64,000 bases of DNA, taken from positions 459,994 through 523,993 of the forward strand of contig JADJXL010000016.1 in the NCBI GenBank assembly GCA_016715885.1, read 5' to 3'. How positions within the stretch are numbered: the first letter of the stretch is position 1; every line of letters starts with the position of its first letter. The position numbers and the translations under genes were made by a program. The notes beneath the pieces are model-generated. The model was not told where the DNA came from. It saw nothing but the letters and a program-made list of their open reading frames with translations, and did not search any database. Source of the stretch: Polyangiaceae bacterium (lineage in GTDB: Bacteria > Myxococcota_A > Polyangia > Polyangiales > Polyangiaceae). Shown here in pieces: positions 16,841-27,520 of the stretch.

Positions 16841-18592
16841 TCAAGCCGCCACGATCGCGCATGTTTTGGGCAGCGTCACGGTGAACAGCGAACCTTTCCC
16901 GTCGCTACTCACCAGGCAAATCTTCCCGCCATGTGCCTCGACGATTTGCTGGCAAATGTAGAGCCCAAGTCCCAATCCGCCATAGTGGCGATTGGATACG
17001 GCTCGCTCGAATCTACGGAAAATGCGTTCCTGTTGCTCACGCGGAATCCCAATGCCGCGATCCTCGACGCTGAAATGTGCATTCGCGCCATCGGACCAGA
17101 TTCGGATGCTTATTGGTTTGCCCTCGCCATACTTGATCGCATTGGTGAGGAGGTTCGTGATGACCTGCGAAATACGTGTGCGGTCCCAAGTTCCGCATAC
17201 GGGTCCCTCGACATGGACCGAGACATCCGAACCTCCACGAATGGCCTCTTCACGCAATTCGTTGGCAGCATCGTTCGCAATCGTCGATAGATCCACGTGA
17301 TCGAAATTCAGGTCGAGTTGACCGGTTTCGAAGCGGGAGACATCGAGCAATCGGTCGATCAGATAAAGCAAGTGCCTGCTTTGCCGGTCCGTGGTGACGA
17401 GCAATCGTTCGAGAAATGCGGGCGACATGCGTGACAGTGATTCTTGTCGCACGTGGCGGAGCAGCACTTCGATTCCAAGACGCAATGACGTGCACGGCGT
17501 TCGTAATTCGTGCGATGCAATGGACAAGAACTCGTCGCGCGCGACGATGGCATCTTGCGCTTGTTGGTACAGGCGTGCATTGGACAGCGCCAAACTCGCG
17601 TGACGCGCGAGGTTTTCGGCGAGATCCAAGTCCGTTGCCGTCAGCGGCGGCGAACCGGGCATTCGCCCCAGCGTGAGGGCTCCGAGCGTACGACCATGAA
17701 TGGCGAGCGGCACGGCGATGAACGAGCCGAGGCCGAGGGCATCGACGATTCGAAGGTCTTCCGGATTGTTCGAACCAATCGCGGAGAGGCGCAATGCAGC
17801 AGGCGCATTCTCGAGGTCGGTACACAACGTGGATTTGCCATATCGAATGGCTCGACCCAGGCATTCGGTGACGTTGCAATCGAAACGCAAGCCATGCGTT
17901 TCCATGAGGAGTTGATCGGCGATGGGACTTACGTGCGCAATGGCTCCAAGCCGAGTCGATCCGTCGCCGAAGGCCGACCAAACGGCGCACCAATCGCCTG
18001 CGAAGGGTACGCACAAATTCGCCAAGCGGCTCGCCGTGTCGTCGTAATCGAGTGTTCCGGCGAGCGTTCGGCTCGCTCCTGCCAAAAACAACGAGCGCTG
18101 TTCGGCGCGTTCAGCGGCTGCTCGGGCGGTTTGCTCCTTTTCGAGCAATCGGTCGCGTTCTTCTTCGGCGCGTTTACGTTCGGTGATGTCTCGCCCGAGA
18201 ACGACGAGCCCTTTGCGGCTGCCATCCTTGTAAAATAGAGGAATTTTGAATACATCGTACGTACGGATCGACCCGTCCGGGCGCACCACGCTTTCTTCTT
18301 CGCGCGATAGCTTTCCCACCTGCCACGCATGATCGTCCGTGGTTCGACACCAAAGGAGCGCCTCTTGGTAGTACGGCGTAAATGGACCGAGCTCCATTTC
18401 GTCTTTGCCGCGGTAATCCACATTTTCCAATTGAAACAATTCGAGCCCGGCGCGGTTTACTTCGAGCCACCTACCGCTGCCGTCCTTCATGAAAATGGGA
18501 TCGGGCGATGCCTCGATGAGCGTACGTAGTCGCTCTTCCGTCGTGATTGCCCGGTGTTCATCGAGAGATCGTTCGGAGTCTGGGTTCGTCAT
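16841..18592 (-). CDS. PAS-GAF sensor histidine kinase
   Basis: A 583-residue soluble sensor kinase. I place the start at ATG 18592 (MTNPDSERSLDEH) because the frame further upstream only mirrors the end of the neighbouring gene. Domains: PAS (about 20-140, ASPDPIFMKDGSGRWLEVN) with a PAC motif, a short coiled coil, GAF (about 165-315), HisKA with phospho-acceptor in SIASHELRTP, and HATPase_c with N box NLLTNAIKYGEG, G1 DRGIGIP and G2 GGLGLGLYICQQI. No membrane segment or receiver domain is present and no response regulator is adjacent, so it is an orphan kinase. The signal sensed is unknown. Confidence 0.9.
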   Translation of the reverse strand: MTNPDSERSLDEHRAITTEERLRTLIEASPDPIFMKDGSGRWLEVNRAGLELFQLENVDYRGKDEMELGPFTPYYQEALLWCRTTDDHAWQVGKLSREEESVVRPDGSIRTYDVFKIPLFYKDGSRKGLVVLGRDITERKRAEEERDRLLEKEQTARAAAERAEQRSLFLAGASRTLAGTLDYDDTASRLANLCVPFAGDWCAVWSAFGDGSTRLGAIAHVSPIADQLLMETHGLRFDCNVTECLGRAIRYGKSTLCTDLENAPAALRLSAIGSNNPEDLRIVDALGLGSFIAVPLAIHGRTLGALTLGRMPGSPPLTATDLDLAENLARHASLALSNARLYQQAQDAIVARDEFLSIASHELRTPCTSLRLGIEVLLRHVRQESLSRMSPAFLERLLVTTDRQSRHLLYLIDRLLDVSRFETGQLDLNFDHVDLSTIANDAANELREEAIRGGSDVSVHVEGPVCGTWDRTRISQVITNLLTNAIKYGEGKPISIRIWSDGANAHFSVEDRGIGIPREQQERIFRRFERAVSNRHYGGLGLGLYICQQIVEAHGGKICLVSSDGKGSLFTVTLPKTCAIVAA

Positions 18593-18666
18593 CGTCAATC
18601 GCAGCGTAGCATCGCGGCGTATGGCCACGAGGTATGCGCGACGTTGTAGTGGAACTGCTGCAGCCG

Positions 18667-20270
18667 TCAATTCGCGTGGTTGCTTGGCACCGCTCGCCTG
18701 TAAAGCCACCACGAACCGACGTGCTCGACCGGTGTAATCGTTGCATCGGCGTGAAACAAGGCGGCGGGCGATGATCGACTGCGGACGAGAAACCAATCGA
18801 AGAAGCGGCCCTGCTCGAGCACTCGAAAACGTTGCGGGTCCATTCCCAGCGAAGGGGCACGGGCGGCGGGAGGACGACGCCGGGCTCTTGCGGATTTCGG
18901 TACACGACGGTCGTGGTGGCGAGATTGGCAAAGTGAAAACTGAGCCACCCGCCTTTTTCTGCTTGGATGTATGCAGGCAGGTGGATGAATGGCGTGTTTT
19001 TCTTGGTCGAACCGCCGTGATCGAAGATCAAATACATCAATTTGGGTGATTTCGGGATCGCGCGGGAAATCTGATGAAGATCCTCCGTCACTTGGTCGAA
19101 TGCTCGATAATTCGTCGATACCGAACGAGCGATGGAAAGCGGCCCGAGGGCGAGAGCCAATACGATTGGCGCTCGAAGCACGGCCCATTTGGGCAAGTCA
19201 GGTAAAAACGCCAGAGCCAAAAATGCTGTCGAGATGGCTTCGCGAGGATAAATGTACCACCATAGCCCCGCCTCCATCGGCAATTTCATGAAAAGCAGGA
19301 AAAACGCTCCCGTACATCCAAGCGCCACGAAGAGGATGCCAATACTCCACGCCCATTCTTTTTTCGTACGACGCGCGAGACGCCCATCGGCAATGACGAG
19401 CAAAATGAGCACGATCGCGACCAGGCCGACCGCGCGATAACTCGTCAAAAGCGCAGCCGCTTCGTGTCGATCCTGAAACCCACCTTCGAGTAAATAGTTA
19501 GCGAATTCGCGAAGACGAGTTTTGTCGATGTTTACGAGCTTGATCGAAGAAGCACTCAATGAATCCGGTCGAAATTGAAACCAAGCTCCAAAAAGCGCCA
19601 AAGGTAGGACGAGCGGCGGGACGATGGGCCAAAACCTGCGCGTTGCCGGGTACATCACGATGGCCGTTCCGACGATCCCGAAGAGCGCAAAAGGAAAGCG
19701 GAAAATATGCGTAAAGAAGAGCAAGACGAGCACCGCACACAAATGCACTTGCCGTCGAAAGGTGGGTTTGTTGAGTAAAAGCAGAGTCAAGCCAATCGCC
19801 AAACAAAACAACCCGATGGCTCCGACGAAATTCAAAAATCCCCAATGTGTCAAGAAATTCCAGACGAAAGGTAGCCCGGCCAAACCGAGGAGTGGGCTCT
19901 TCTTCATGCCGTGAAACATCACCGCAAGGCCCACGGGGAGCATCGCCAACATGACGGCAGCAGCGACTTTCGCAGCCATCCACGAGGGCATGACGAACAT
20001 GAGCAGCGCGCCGATAGCGTACGTCGATATGTAGGGAATGCCGATCGGGCGGATGTCGAACTGCTCGCGATAGTGGAAATCAGCGTCGAAGTAGTGCCGC
20101 AGAATGCTGGTGTTTGCCGTGTGAAACGGCAGATCCGTCATCGGCGCCCAGCGCGTGACCATCAGCGGAAACGCGACCACATAGAAAGTTGCCGCAAGCG
20201 CCACGAGCGCGAGGGTTGCTTCGAGAGGCTTGCGCTGCAAAGCGCGTTTCATCCGTTCGACGTGATCCAC
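18667..20270 (-). CDS. Polytopic membrane protein, C-terminus frameshifted
   Basis: A membrane protein of about 534 residues with ten or more hydrophobic segments (for example ATLALVALAATFYVVAFPL and ALFGIVGTAIVMYP), similar in style to uncharacterised myxobacterial glycosyltransferase-like or YfhO-like integral proteins. The frame from ATG 20270 stays good to VPLRWEW; then one extra G in the two-base run at 18840-18841 (read on the minus strand) continues it as DPQRFRVLEQGRFFDWFLVR to a stop at 18667. Without that correction the frame runs on into an unrelated tail ending at 18558, overlapping the histidine kinase. It sits 74 bp upstream of the kinase on the same strand and may be co-transcribed. 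Function unknown. Confidence 0.7.
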
Positions 20271-20402
20271 TCGAAGCTACTTACCACGAATGTGCTCGGG
20301 AAAGTTGCCTCGTCGTGACGCCTGCGGATGTCGAGCTATCCGGTCTGCGTGCTCTGGAACCGTGGTTTTTAACACCAAGACCGCGCGTGGACCGGAGGCT
20401 TT

Positions 20403-20810
20403 TCAGCTCTTCGTGCAGGCGCTCAATGCGTCGCAGGACGACGAGCACGTCGTTGCATCACCGCACGTCAGGCCACACGCCTGCGTGCATTGCGTGATTT
20501 TGCAGACCTCGGTGCCGCCCGAGCAATTCAAGCCGCAGCCGCCGCCGGCGCACGTCACTTCGCACGATTTGGCCCCTTTGCAATTCACCGAGCAATTGCC
20601 GCCCGGACAATCGAATTTGCAGGTCGCGCCGTCCGTGCAATCCAGAGAGCAGTTGCCGCCGGTCGCGCTTTCACACGCCAGCTCGCACGTTTCCCCAGCG
20701 CATGCGCAAGCCGTTCCATCCACGCACTGTTCACTGCATCCCGCCGATACGACCGTGCCCATCGCAAGCAGCGCAAGCATCGCCATTGCGTTCGTCAATT
20801 TAAACGTCAC
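20403..20810 (-). CDS. Cysteine-rich repeat lipoprotein
   Basis: A 135-residue lipoprotein with signal MTFKLTNAMAMLALLAMGTVVSAGC and a mature part made of short Cys repeats of the form CxxxCxxGxxC (SLDCTDGATCKFDCPGGNCS). About 24 cysteines are present in the mature region. Probably a small disulfide-rich surface protein; similar low-complexity Cys proteins are frequent in myxobacteria and have no known function. Free-standing gene. Confidence 0.7.
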   Translation of the reverse strand: MTFKLTNAMAMLALLAMGTVVSAGCSEQCVDGTACACAGETCELACESATGGNCSLDCTDGATCKFDCPGGNCSVNCKGAKSCEVTCAGGGCGLNCSGGTEVCKITQCTQACGLTCGDATTCSSSCDALSACTKS

Positions 20811-21009
20811 GTTCCGTTACCTCGCTGAAGTTTTTTCTCGATGACGTCGGGGCTCATTTCCCGGTATCATCGAGCACGCGCAAGCTTGACGCGCCGATGC
20901 GCGCATGTTCAACTCGCGTTTTCACCGTTGCGCAACTTCGGGAAAATCAGCGCAATGGAAGGTCCTTGGCCCAATGTTTGTCCTGCTTGCTCGTGTTTGA
21001 CGACTCGTG

Positions 21010-21627
21010 ATGGAACGGAAATTAGGACGCAGAAGACCCATCCAAGATCGCTCGCGTACTCTCGTTGACGGCATTCTTTCGGCGGCTTCCCAGATCATTT
21101 CTGGCTTCGGGTACGACTCCGCAACCACCAATCGCATTGCTTGTCGTGCTGGGGTGAGCGTCGGCTCGCTGTACCAATACTTCTCGAACAAAGACGAAAT
21201 CCTGCAGGGGCTGCTCGAACATCTGATCCAACAGACGCAGCGCGAAGTGGTCGAGTGCCTTGCATGTACGCTCGACATACCCGTGCATCACGTCTGCTCG
21301 CATGTCGTCGGCACGTATGTACGGCTACTGCGACGGCATCGCACGGTGCTCGAAGCTGCATTCGAGCATGCGCTGGGTCCGCGACAGTTGCTGGTCATCA
21401 ATGCATTCGAGCGTGAAATGGCCCGGTGGCTTCAAGCGTACATCGCCGAACGCGGACAGGGGCCGGGGCCGAGCTACGATTCGGCGCTCGTCGCCGTGCA
21501 GACGATCAGCACGTTGGGTGCTCGGATTGCCTTCGAGACGAACGACGAGGGAGAAAGCCTCGCGGCAGAACGCAGGCTGTGCGACATGATTTCGGTCGTG
21601 CTGGGTATCACTGCCGCCACAGCTTGA
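21010..21627 (+). CDS. TetR family transcriptional regulator
   Basis: A 205-residue regulator; ATG 21010 directly follows an in-frame GTG at 21007. The N-terminal HTH is typical (ILSAASQIISGFGYDSATTNRIACRAGVSVGSLYQYFSNKDEIL, here about residues 20-65), followed by an all-helical ligand/dimer domain. No clear target gene is adjacent: the next gene, a glycosyltransferase, starts 300 bp downstream on the same strand. Ligand unknown. Confidence 0.88.
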   Translation: MERKLGRRRPIQDRSRTLVDGILSAASQIISGFGYDSATTNRIACRAGVSVGSLYQYFSNKDEILQGLLEHLIQQTQREVVECLACTLDIPVHHVCSHVVGTYVRLLRRHRTVLEAAFEHALGPRQLLVINAFEREMARWLQAYIAERGQGPGPSYDSALVAVQTISTLGARIAFETNDEGESLAAERRLCDMISVVLGITAATA

Positions 21628-21927
21628 GCAATCGCATCCGACGTGAAGCACGAGCCTCGATGTGGCCGATAAGTCTCATTCATAGAAAGTTCACCCATTT
21701 CAGGACGCGAACATGTACGCACCATGCGTTCTCCATGCCAAACGCATATCCATGCGTTTTTCGATGGTCGTACGAATCGGCACCTGGCCGATCGACTTAC
21801 AGAACGTCGCGTTATGGCCAAGCATCGACCTCGATGCCGGATCACCCATCTGCTCGCATCGGGAGCCATTCGAGCTGCGTGTGCCATGGCTGAACCCACT
21901 CGGCGCAACTTACCACGGCGCGTCTCG
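21628..21927. other. Non-coding gap between TetR and glycosyltransferase genes
   Basis: About 300 bp with no convincing gene. The frame of the downstream glycosyltransferase is open here back to 21724 but the translation is basic and unlike a signal or membrane segment, so I regard it as leader. No strong terminator or promoter could be recognised. Confidence 0.4.
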
Positions 21928-24215
21928 ATGCGATCCGCTACCCTCACGCCCCGCATGAATTCCCGCCCATCGCTTCGCTTGTCTCGAGGCTCGGACGGCT
22001 TGCCCATCGCGAGCGCGCTCGAAGTGCGCGTTTCGCGCATCGCGACTGCGATCGCGACCGCATGGATGGCGCTCGTCGCATCGTGGGAGATGCTCGGCCC
22101 AGTGCTCGCAGGTCATTGGGCCGCAGCCGCGAGCATGGGGATCATCGCGGAGAACATGCTGCGTTGGGGCATCGTCGGCCCGGTTTGGGATTACACGGAA
22201 ACTCGGCCCGGCCCCGAGATGTTTTATTGCCATCACCCTTGGGGAATCTTTTGGGTGACGGCATTTTTCATGAAAATCTTCGGCCGACACGACGTCGTCT
22301 GTCGTTTGCCCGCGATTGTCCTGTCCACCCTCACGCCAGCGATCCTCTATGCGCTCGGTCGAGCGATCTGGCGTCCTGCATCGGGCGCAGCCGCGGCGCT
22401 CGCTTTCGTCGTTCTGCCCATCACGCTCGCTTTCGCCAACTTCAACGTGCTCGAAGTGCCCCTGATGTTCTGGACCCTCGTGGCCATCTGGGGATGGGTG
22501 CGACTGTCCCAGACAAACCGCTCGAGGTACCTCGTTGCAAGCGCCGTGGGGCTCGTGATGGCGCTGCACACGGACTGGCCGGCGTACGTGTTATCCGGGC
22601 TTTTGCTTGGGTTTTGGCTCTTTCGAGGGTACTTGGGCGGGCGCCGGATGTTCGGCCCCGTGCACGAGCGACGCTACGCCGAAGCGTGGATCGCGTGGGC
22701 CACGCTGTCGGTTCTCTCGGGCGTGTTTTACCTGGCCGTGTTCCAGAAGTCGGGAAAGCTCGGGGATCTCTTGGCGAGTTACGGGATGCGTTCGTCCGGG
22801 AACAGCGTGCCGCTGTCCGCGGTGCTTGCGAGTAGGCGTTACTGGATCGAGCTGTCGTTCACGCCGATCGCGATCGCGCTCGGGAAAATCGCGGCGATCG
22901 TGAGTGTCGTGCGGCTCGTCGTGACGCGTGCGGACGTCGAGTTCATCCCGCTCGCGTATCTGGGCATGGCGACGTTTCAGTACGTCGTGTTCAAACAAGG
23001 TGCGGACATCCACGTCTTTTGGCCGCAACCGTTCGGCGCGTATTTTGCGCTTGCGATGGGCGCGCTCGTCGCGACGGTCGCGCCGGGCATCGAGTTTGTC
23101 CGGGGGATCATTCGGCGCGCGCGTGGTTTGGAGAGAGAAACGAACTTCGCTGCGAGTGGGCTCGTCGCGCTCGCGCTTTTCGGTCCGGTTTTCGCGGCGA
23201 TCCTTCGCGATGGCGCTCCAGCGGCCGTGTATGCGCGGCGCACGGGTGGTCGCTTCAACGAGAAGGGCTTACCCATTGCATCCGACGGCGACAAGACGAC
23301 GTTTCTCCGGGACGTTGCGCAGCGTTTGTCCAGGACGCGGTCGTCGAGCTCCACGACAGCATGCATGCGAATTGGTCGCAGACCTGGGCGCTTGGCGGGC
23401 GGGTTGTCAGGACGAACCGACCGCTGCCGGCTGCTTCGCCGGGTGGTAAGGAAAAACCATACCTCTTGAGCAGTCGTTTTGCTTCGGAGGAACAGCTCGC
23501 CGCGGTCGCGAGCCGCTTTCACGTGACGGCCGTGGGGCAATTTTGGCACGTCGATCCACGCAAGCCTCCGGCGCCCATCGATGCATTTTCATTTGCGGAG
23601 CGCGAGCCATCGCTGTTCGAGTGGATGTTCGTTTCGGCGACGGAACCCGTGCGCACCATCGTCCCCGATCCGTGGCTCACGTGGGAGCTTCGCACGCACT
23701 GGAAGCAAGATGCGACCGTTCCAGAAGGGCTTCCAACGACGTTCGACGAGCAGCGCATAACGCACAACATCGCCGTGGCGCATGGCGACGAAGCAGGGGC
23801 TGCGGCGAACTTGGCGCGGATGAAGCAGCAGTTGCGCCCTGTTTCGGCGGCGTTCGAAGGTGGGCCGGAGATCGTTGGTGTACGAATGATCGAGGGGGTT
23901 TCGCCGCGGCTCGACATCGTGTTTCGCGCGCCCGGTCCCATGCCTCTGGCATCGTCCATGGTCGTGCGATCGCGGGTGATCGAGCGTGCGCGGGGGTCGC
24001 TGACGATGGCGGATCCGACATTGCGCGAAGTGGGGCAGCCGCTGTCGATTCCGCCCTCGCGATGGCGCAAAGGTTTTCTCTATGTGAATCCGGTGTGGAT
24101 CGTGAAGCGACCGGGCACGGAGGTGTATCAGGTATCGTGGAACGCTCGAGCAAGGCAGCCGGCGCGTATTGCGGGCACGTCTGCGACGACGGTGGAGGTA
24201 TTGAGGCTCGATTGA
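21928..24215 (+). CDS. GT39-type membrane glycosyltransferase (frameshifted)
   Basis: A PMT/ArnT-like protein of about 762 residues, starting at ATG 21928 or 21955. The N-terminal half has many membrane segments and the GT39 loop region (RWGIVGPVWDYTETRPGPEMFYCHHPWGIFWVTAFF), where the acidic and aromatic residues after the first membrane helix form the catalytic site for transfer from a polyprenyl-phosphate sugar. After KTTFLRDVAQR the frame is lost; adding one T to the run at 23325-23327 continues it as FVQDAVVELHDSMHANW and gives a soluble C-terminal domain ending ATTVEVLRLD. The shift is in a homopolymer and may be a sequence error. Acceptor unknown. Confidence 0.8.
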
Positions 24216-24270
24216 AGCAATGCTTTCCGCGTGCTTGACATCGTTTACGTTTGGCCGGATGGTCCCGAAC

Positions 24271-25824
24271 ATGCCGCGCCAATTCAACGTTGCCGGGGTC
24301 AACAAGCCGAGTATTCACTACACATTGCCAGCCTCGCGGCGCTTGCCGGGCGTGCGAGCGCTCATCGACGGCCAGCAATACTTCGTGGTTCATGCGCCGC
24401 GGCAAGTCGGCAAAACGACTGCGCTCCACACGCTCGCCCAAGAGCTCACGGCAGAGGGTACGTATGCAGCGGTGCTCGTGTCGGTGGAAACGGCGGTGCC
24501 GTTTCGCGACAACGTGGGCATGGCGGAAGACGCCATCTTGGGATCGTGGAAGTTGAGTGCACGAGTTCGCATGCCGGCCGCATTTCAACCGCCGCCGTGG
24601 CCCGATGCACCGGTAGGCAGCCGGATCCGCTACGCATTGCAAGCGTGGGCCGAAACATGTCTCAGGCCGCTCGTCGTTTTCATCGACGAGATCGATGCGC
24701 TCGAGGGTGAAACGCTTCTGGCCATTTTGCGCCAACTACGCGACGGCCATCCTGATCGACCCGAGCATTTTCCCTGGTCGCTGGCGGTCATCGGCATGCG
24801 CAACGTCCGTGATTACAAGCTCGCTTCGGGTGGAGCGGATCGAACCCATTCGGCCAGTCCGTTCAACGTTGTCTCCAAAGCACTCACTTTGCGCAACTTC
24901 ACCCATGATGAAGTCGTCGAGCTTTATGGGCAGCATACTACGGAAACGGGCCAGGTGTTTTTGCCGGAAGCACTGGATCGAGCCTTCGAGATGTCCCAAG
25001 GCCAGCCGTGGTTGGCCAACGCAATCGCAAGAGCACTCGTCGAAGACGTCGTCACCGACCGCAATACACCCATTACGCCGGCGCATGTCGATCAAGCCAA
25101 AGACATCCTCATCGAGCGTCAAGACACGCATCTCGACAGCTTGGCCGAGCGTCTTCGCGAGCCGCGTGTGCGTAGCGTCATCGAGCCCATCATGATCGGC
25201 GCCCATTTGGGCGAGGTGCCCATGGACGATCGTCAATTCGTGACCGATCTGGGGCTCGTGCGGATGAATCCAGACGGGGGTGTGCAGATAGCCAATCCGA
25301 TTTACGAAGAAATCATCATTCGTATGCTCTCCGGAAGCATTCGCGCGTCGATTCCTCCCTTGCGACCCATTTGGTTGAAACCCGACGGTCGCATCGATTT
25401 CGATGCATTGCTCCAGGCATTTCTCACGTTTTGGCGACAGCATGGCGCGCCGCTCTTGGGGTCGACACCTTATCACGAATACGCGCCGCACCTGGTGCTG
25501 ATGTCCTTCCTGCATCGAGTCGTCAATGGTGGCGGCACGATCGATCGCGAATATGCCATCGGAAGGGGACGTGTGGATTTGCACGTCAGCAAAGGCGAGG
25601 ATCGGTTTGCCGTCGAAATCAAGGTTTGGCGTGCCGACGGAGACTCCGATCCGCTCGGCGAGGGCCTCGTGCAGATAGAGGAATACTTGTCGGGATTGAA
25701 GCTCGATACCGGCTGGCTCGTCATCTTCGACCGCCGTCCCAGCGCGCCGCCGCTATCGCAGCGCCTCGGCGCATCCACCGCGACGACGCCGCGGGGCAAA
25801 ATCGTTACATTGATACGGGCGTGA
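24271..25824 (+). CDS. AAA ATPase with C-terminal PD-(D/E)XK-like domain
   Basis: A 517-residue protein starting at ATG 24271 (MPRQFNVAGVNKPSIHY); an upstream in-frame ATG at 24220 adds residues lacking similarity to the family. The ATPase part has Walker A APRQVGKTTALH and Walker B LVVFIDEIDAL. The C-terminal part (about 430-517) carries a PD-(D/E)XK pattern: GRGRVDLHVSKGEDRFAVEIKVW. This fold set is expanded in Polyangiales; related proteins are often labelled AAA-like ATPase or DUF1703-like. Roles in DNA handling or defence are suggested by the nuclease fold but unproven. No partner gene nearby. Confidence 0.8.
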   Translation: MPRQFNVAGVNKPSIHYTLPASRRLPGVRALIDGQQYFVVHAPRQVGKTTALHTLAQELTAEGTYAAVLVSVETAVPFRDNVGMAEDAILGSWKLSARVRMPAAFQPPPWPDAPVGSRIRYALQAWAETCLRPLVVFIDEIDALEGETLLAILRQLRDGHPDRPEHFPWSLAVIGMRNVRDYKLASGGADRTHSASPFNVVSKALTLRNFTHDEVVELYGQHTTETGQVFLPEALDRAFEMSQGQPWLANAIARALVEDVVTDRNTPITPAHVDQAKDILIERQDTHLDSLAERLREPRVRSVIEPIMIGAHLGEVPMDDRQFVTDLGLVRMNPDGGVQIANPIYEEIIIRMLSGSIRASIPPLRPIWLKPDGRIDFDALLQAFLTFWRQHGAPLLGSTPYHEYAPHLVLMSFLHRVVNGGGTIDREYAIGRGRVDLHVSKGEDRFAVEIKVWRADGDSDPLGEGLVQIEEYLSGLKLDTGWLVIFDRRPSAPPLSQRLGASTATTPRGKIVTLIRA

Positions 25825-26065
25825 GGGCGAAGAACGAGAAATGGGTGGACGAGGAGCGTGACGAATCGCACCTCTGCGTGCGACACGTGCGCCCAATTCG
25901 CCGATACCATTTTCCAAGAACCGACGCAGCGGACGAGCAATACGACAATCGAAAAATGTTTGAATAACAAAAAAGCGATGCGCTTGGTACGACCGCGGGC
26001 GAGCGCATTATGTTTCCGTGAGATGGGCTCCTCATGATGGTTCCCATTCGAAACGGAGGCGTGCC

Positions 26066-26392
26066 ATGAGAAATTTTTTCATGCATGTATTGGTGGTTGT
26101 CTCGATCCTGGTTGCGCTCCATGGGTGCATGATTCAGCCCGCGGACGAAGGGATCTCGCAGGAAGAAGTCTCCACAGAGGAAATCGTGGATCGACCGCCG
26201 TACACGTGCTTCCTTCCCATCGAGACTGGCCCGTGTCGCGCGTATTTCGATCGCTACGCATTCGACCCGGAGACGGGCCGCTGCGTGCACTTCATTTATG
26301 GGGGCTGCGGGGGAAATGCGAACAATTTCGAAGCCTACGGCGAGTGTCGGCATCGCTGCGGTCGTTTTGAATCCCGTTTGGCAACGCCCTGA
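26066..26392 (+). CDS. Kunitz/BPTI-type protease inhibitor lipoprotein
   Basis: A 108-residue protein with start ATG 26066, preceded by GGAGG six bases upstream. Residues 1-20 form a signal ending in ALHGC, so a lipid anchor is likely. Residues about 45-99 are a complete Kunitz domain: cysteines at 48, 57, 73, 81, 94 and 98 have spacings 8-15-7-12-3, identical to bovine pancreatic trypsin inhibitor, and FIYGGCGGNANNFEAYGEC matches the family pattern. The P1 position after the second Cys is Arg58 (GPCRAY), predicting inhibition of trypsin-like serine proteases. Kunitz domains are rare in bacteria. It may protect the cell from prey, host or its own proteases. Confidence 0.88.
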   Translation: MRNFFMHVLVVVSILVALHGCMIQPADEGISQEEVSTEEIVDRPPYTCFLPIETGPCRAYFDRYAFDPETGRCVHFIYGGCGGNANNFEAYGECRHRCGRFESRLATP

Positions 26393-26514
26393 GAGACATT
26401 CGCGTCGCGGTAAATAATTTCGCCGTCGATGCGCCATTTACCGTTGCGTGCGGGATGTTCGATTTGGTGTCGATCCATCTTGAGTCCGCTTACGAATCGT
26501 GCGACTGTCGCGCG

Positions 26515-27508
26515 ATGAGAAACGTTTTCCTTTCCGTAGGACTTTCCGTTGGGCTTTTTGGGGTGCGGCGGTTCTGCGCCGGCGCCGTCGACGACGCCAT
26601 CTGCAATCGCCGTGGCACCGGATGCACGCTCGAGCGCTGTCGTCGATGCACGACCCGTGGAAATGACGCCGGCGTCGCCAAGCCAATTGGCTTCCGCGCC
26701 CACGCAAGATAACACCTCGGCAACGCGTCCGGACATGGTGCTCGTGCCCGCGGGTGCATATTGGACTGGCTGCGACTTGGAAAAAGATACCATGTGTCGT
26801 CAGGACGAAGGGCCGTGGCGCCAAGTGACGCTCGACGACTACTACATCGATATTTACGAGACGACGGTGGACGCGTACACGCAATGCGTGAAAGAAGGTG
26901 CCTGCGACGATCGCCACATGTCCGGCTTCGAAGGCTCGGCTGGCAACTTGGACGAATCGCCCTATTGCAATTATGGCAAAAAGGACAAAGGCAACCATCC
27001 AATCAATTGCGTGGGGTGGTATCAAGCCGACGCGTTTTGCAAGTGGGCCGGCAAGCGCCTTCCGACCGAAGCCGAATGGGAGAAGGCAGCTCGAGGTACC
27101 GACCAGCGGCGTTATCCATGGGGCGACGAACCGCTCACGTGCGAATATGCCGTGACGAACGAAGCCAATGATCAAACGCTGAAGGGCTGCGGCGTCAATT
27201 CGACATTTCCGGTGGGGTCCAAGCCGAAAGGCGTGAGCCCCTACGGCGTCCACGATATCGTCGGCAACGTGTGGGAATGGACGGCCGATTGGTACGACCC
27301 GACGTACAAGCTCGGAGCGCAACCCGCGAGCAATCCGATGGGTCCCGCATCGGGGTCGCACAAGATTGGCAAAGGCGGCTGCTGGGGCAGTGGCAATCCG
27401 TGGAATTCACGCGTGAGCTGGCGACATCACTACGCTCCGACGTATCGCAGCAACGTGCGGCTGGGCTTCCGCTGCGCCATGAACGCTCCCAAGACGAACG
27501 AAACGTAA
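26515..27508 (+). CDS. SUMF1/formylglycine-generating-enzyme-like lipoprotein (N-terminal frameshift)
   Basis: About 330 residues. The signal MRNVFLSVGLSVGLFG begins at ATG 26515 and joins the main frame as GCGGSAPAPS if one base is removed from the T5G4 run at 26555-26563. The native product is then a lipoprotein with an Ala/Ser-rich linker and a SUMF1 domain: MVLVPAGAYWTGCD, IYETTVDAYTQCVKEGAC, RLPTEAEWEKAARG, GNVWEWTADWYDP and VRLGFRCA. The two active-site cysteines of true formylglycine-generating enzymes are not in the expected C-terminal positions (the segment reads GGCWGSGNPWNSRVSW), so sulfatase activation is unlikely; a binding or structural role is more probable. A 43-bp tandem repeat follows the stop. 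Confidence 0.8.
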
Positions 27509-27520
27509 GCCAATGGCTGT

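Noticed and set aside
18592..18931. Longer N-terminus for the histidine kinase
   Set aside because: The upstream 113 residues are Arg/Ser-rich and antiparallel in phase to the end of the membrane protein gene; the PAS domain begins soon after ATG 18592.
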